From contig JQNW01000002.1 in assembly GCA_000761475.1 (NCBI GenBank), forward strand, positions 62,001 through 126,000: 64,000 nt of DNA, in the 5' to 3' direction. The notes below the pieces were generated by a model, which did not search any database, was not told where the DNA came from, and saw only the letters and a program-made list of their open reading frames with translations. Every line of letters begins with the position of its first letter. Position 1 is the first letter of the stretch. The stretch comes from Chromohalobacter israelensis (lineage in GTDB: Bacteria; Pseudomonadota; Gammaproteobacteria; Pseudomonadales; Halomonadaceae). Shown here one piece after another: positions 62,562-64,000 of the stretch. A program made the translations under genes and the position numbers.

Positions 62562-63479
62562 ATCAAACCTCTGTTTTCGCACGGCCCCGTGCCCAGTTAT
62601 CGGATGTTGCTGTGTGCGGTGCTTGCCTTCACCTTGATGTTCGCGGAGCACCGCTTGTCCTTCATGGAGGACGTGCGGGCTCAATTGACCACGGTGGTCG
62701 CGCCGGTGCAGTGGGCGGTCAGCCTGCCCAGCGAGGGGCTCGCCTGGGCTGCGCTGGTGTTTTCCGACCAGCGCGCCCTGGTGGAAGAGAACCAGCGCCT
62801 GCGCCAGCAGTTGCTGACGCTGTCGCATCGTGTGCAGCGCATGGCGAATCTCACCGCGGAGAACGTCCGTCTGCGTGAACTGCTCAATGCCGCGCCTCGC
62901 GAAGACGTTCCCTATATCACCGCCGAGCTCTTGTCACTGGATTCCGACCCCTTCACCCAACAGATGGTGATCGGGCGCGGACGTCGTGACGGCGTCTACG
63001 TCGGACAGCCGGTCATGGACGCTTCCGGGCTGATCGGCCAGGTCGTCGCCGTGTCCGCCTATACCAGCCGGGTCTTGATGATCGCCGATGCCAATCATGC
63101 CGTCCCGGTGCAGATCAACCGCACCGGGCGCCGCTTCATCGTGCAGGGCACGGGCAAGCTCGATACGCTTAGCGTGCTCAATGTGCCGGCGACGGCGGAC
63201 ATTCGAGAGGGCGACCTGCTCACCACGTCTGGCCTGGGCGGGCGCTTTCCCGAGGGCTATCCGGTCGCCGAGGTCACGCGTGTGCAGCGGGATGGCCAGC
63301 ACTCGTTCGCCGATGTCGAGGCACGGCCGCTAGCGCAGCCCGAGCGCTCGCGTCATTTCCTGCTGCTGTTTCCACCGCCCTCGTCGGCGGCCGTGAACAG
63401 TGAGGTCGATCTCGAGGCCGCGCTGCGTCTGTTGGAAGGCGTCTCGGGCGGGACCGGGGCCCAGGAGGCAACACCATGA
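62562..63479 (+). CDS. mreC: Rod-shape determining protein MreC, probable ATC start
   Basis: A 305-residue periplasmic, single-pass membrane protein linking MreB to wall enzymes. The family start M-K-P-I/L-F-S-x-G-P corresponds to I-K-P-L-F-S-H-G-P here, whose first codon is ATC at 62562. GGAGGG (62549-62554) sits seven bases before it. The only nearby start in frame is GTG at 62526 with no good ribosome-binding site. Residues 6-25 are the membrane anchor, about 60-100 a coiled coil, and VTSGLGGRFPEGYPV-like TTSGLGGRFPEGYPVAEV the second beta domain. Confidence 0.88.
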   Translation: MKPLFSHGPVPSYRMLLCAVLAFTLMFAEHRLSFMEDVRAQLTTVVAPVQWAVSLPSEGLAWAALVFSDQRALVEENQRLRQQLLTLSHRVQRMANLTAENVRLRELLNAAPREDVPYITAELLSLDSDPFTQQMVIGRGRRDGVYVGQPVMDASGLIGQVVAVSAYTSRVLMIADANHAVPVQINRTGRRFIVQGTGKLDTLSVLNVPATADIREGDLLTTSGLGGRFPEGYPVAEVTRVQRDGQHSFADVEARPLAQPERSRHFLLLFPPPSSAAVNSEVDLEAALRLLEGVSGGTGAQEATP

Positions 63480-63958
63480 TGCGATTGCCGGGACTGCTCG
63501 CCATTTGGCTGACGCTGGTGATCAGCCTTTGCCTGCAGGTCATGCCGCTGCCGGATGCCTGGCTGATGTGGCGTCCCAACTGGCTGGGGCTGGCGCTGGC
63601 CTATTGGTGCGTGACCGCGCCGCAGCGCGTGGGCGTCTTCCATGGTTTCGTATGCGGCCTCCTGCTGGATCTGATCGAGGGGACTCCGCTGGGGCAGAAC
63701 GCGCTGACGCTTTCCTTGCTGACCTATCTCTGCCTGCTGCTCTATCAGCGCCTGCGCGCCTATTCGATCTGGCAGCAGGCGGTGATGCTGTTCGTGCTGC
63801 TGGGGTTGATCCAGCTCGTGGAGCAGTGGCTGCGCACCATCTTCGGGCCGGTATCGATTCATCTGGCATTCCTGCTGCCCGCGCTCATCGGCGGTGCACT
63901 GTGGCCGTGGCTGTTCACCATGATGCAGGTATTGCGCCGGCGCCTGGGAATCACGTAA
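63476..63958 (+). CDS. mreD: Rod-shape determining protein MreD
   Basis: A 160-residue inner-membrane protein with about five hydrophobic segments. MRLPGLLAIWLTLVISLCLQVMPLPDAWLMWRPNWLGLALAYWC, GVFHGFVCGLLLDLIEGTPLGQNAL and a C-terminal basic tail match MreD. Its start overlaps the mreC stop by 4 bases. The final 42 bases of the window after it show no identifiable gene start. Confidence 0.94.
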   Translation: MMRLPGLLAIWLTLVISLCLQVMPLPDAWLMWRPNWLGLALAYWCVTAPQRVGVFHGFVCGLLLDLIEGTPLGQNALTLSLLTYLCLLLYQRLRAYSIWQQAVMLFVLLGLIQLVEQWLRTIFGPVSIHLAFLLPALIGGALWPWLFTMMQVLRRRLGIT

Positions 63959-64000
63959 GCCCGGGCACTCGCGTCATGCGTCGCTGCCGTTCGTCCGTTC

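Noticed and set aside
63959-64000. Start of a further gene (maf is common after mreD)
   Set aside because: The 42 bases available show an ATG but no recognisable product.

Overview
The window is one contiguous, gene-dense, GC-rich bacterial chromosome segment with no insertion sequence, prophage or CRISPR array. The gene families and order (aroQ-accB-accC-prmA-dusB-fis-purH, gatCAB beside mreBCD, trpE/trpGDC split, serS followed by a SUMT gene, folE-folX) point to a gammaproteobacterium. The acidic proteins, the Na+-linked symporter and the CPA1 antiporter suggest a moderately halophilic Halomonadaceae member such as Chromohalobacter or Halomonas. The genus is an inference from memory, not a database result.

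Layout. 1-6.2 kb: end of a thiopurine methyltransferase gene, a YajG-like lipoprotein, the sulfate ABC operon sbp-cysT-cysW-cysA (minus strand) and an MFS transporter. 6.3-12.2 kb: periplasmic gamma-glutamyltransferase, rpe, a GIY-YIG protein, a one-chain dihydroxyacetone kinase and type II NADH dehydrogenase. 12.4-17.8 kb: gph and the tryptophan genes trpE and trpGDC, each preceded by a Trp-codon leader peptide and attenuator-type RNA. 17.9-25.9 kb: CPA1/RCK antiporter, a DUF2905 membrane protein, a YdiJ-type FAD/Fe-S dehydrogenase, serS and a stand-alone uroporphyrinogen-III methyltransferase. 26.0-37.9 kb: a complete urea module, urtABCDE then ureDABCEFGJ, behind two NtrC-type sites and a sigma-54 promoter. 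37.9-41.4 kb: DUF1206 protein, a two-gene sodium/solute symporter, then a structured RNA with terminator and alternative pairing in front of an orphan Rap1a/Tai-like exported protein. 41.7 kb: tRNA-Leu(UAG). 42.1-47.5 kb: comF, srkA, folE, folX, an OB-fold/membrane protein, gabD and a DUF2061 protein. 47.5-54.0 kb: minus-strand housekeeping block aroQ, accB, accC, prmA, dusB, fis, purH. 54.2-64.0 kb: DUF2333 protein with a repeat tail, ppa, a PP2C-like/kinase-like fusion lacking key catalytic residues, gatCAB, and mreBCD in which mreC appears to start at an ATC codon.

How genes work together. The urea module links high-affinity uptake to hydrolysis and nickel-centre assembly under nitrogen control. 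The trp genes make the pathway from chorismate to indole-glycerol phosphate and are tuned by Trp-tRNA through two different leaders. The most unusual items are the riboswitch-like leader at about 40.74-41.0 kb, the kinase/phosphatase fusion at 56.2-57.9 kb, and the probable ATC start of mreC.
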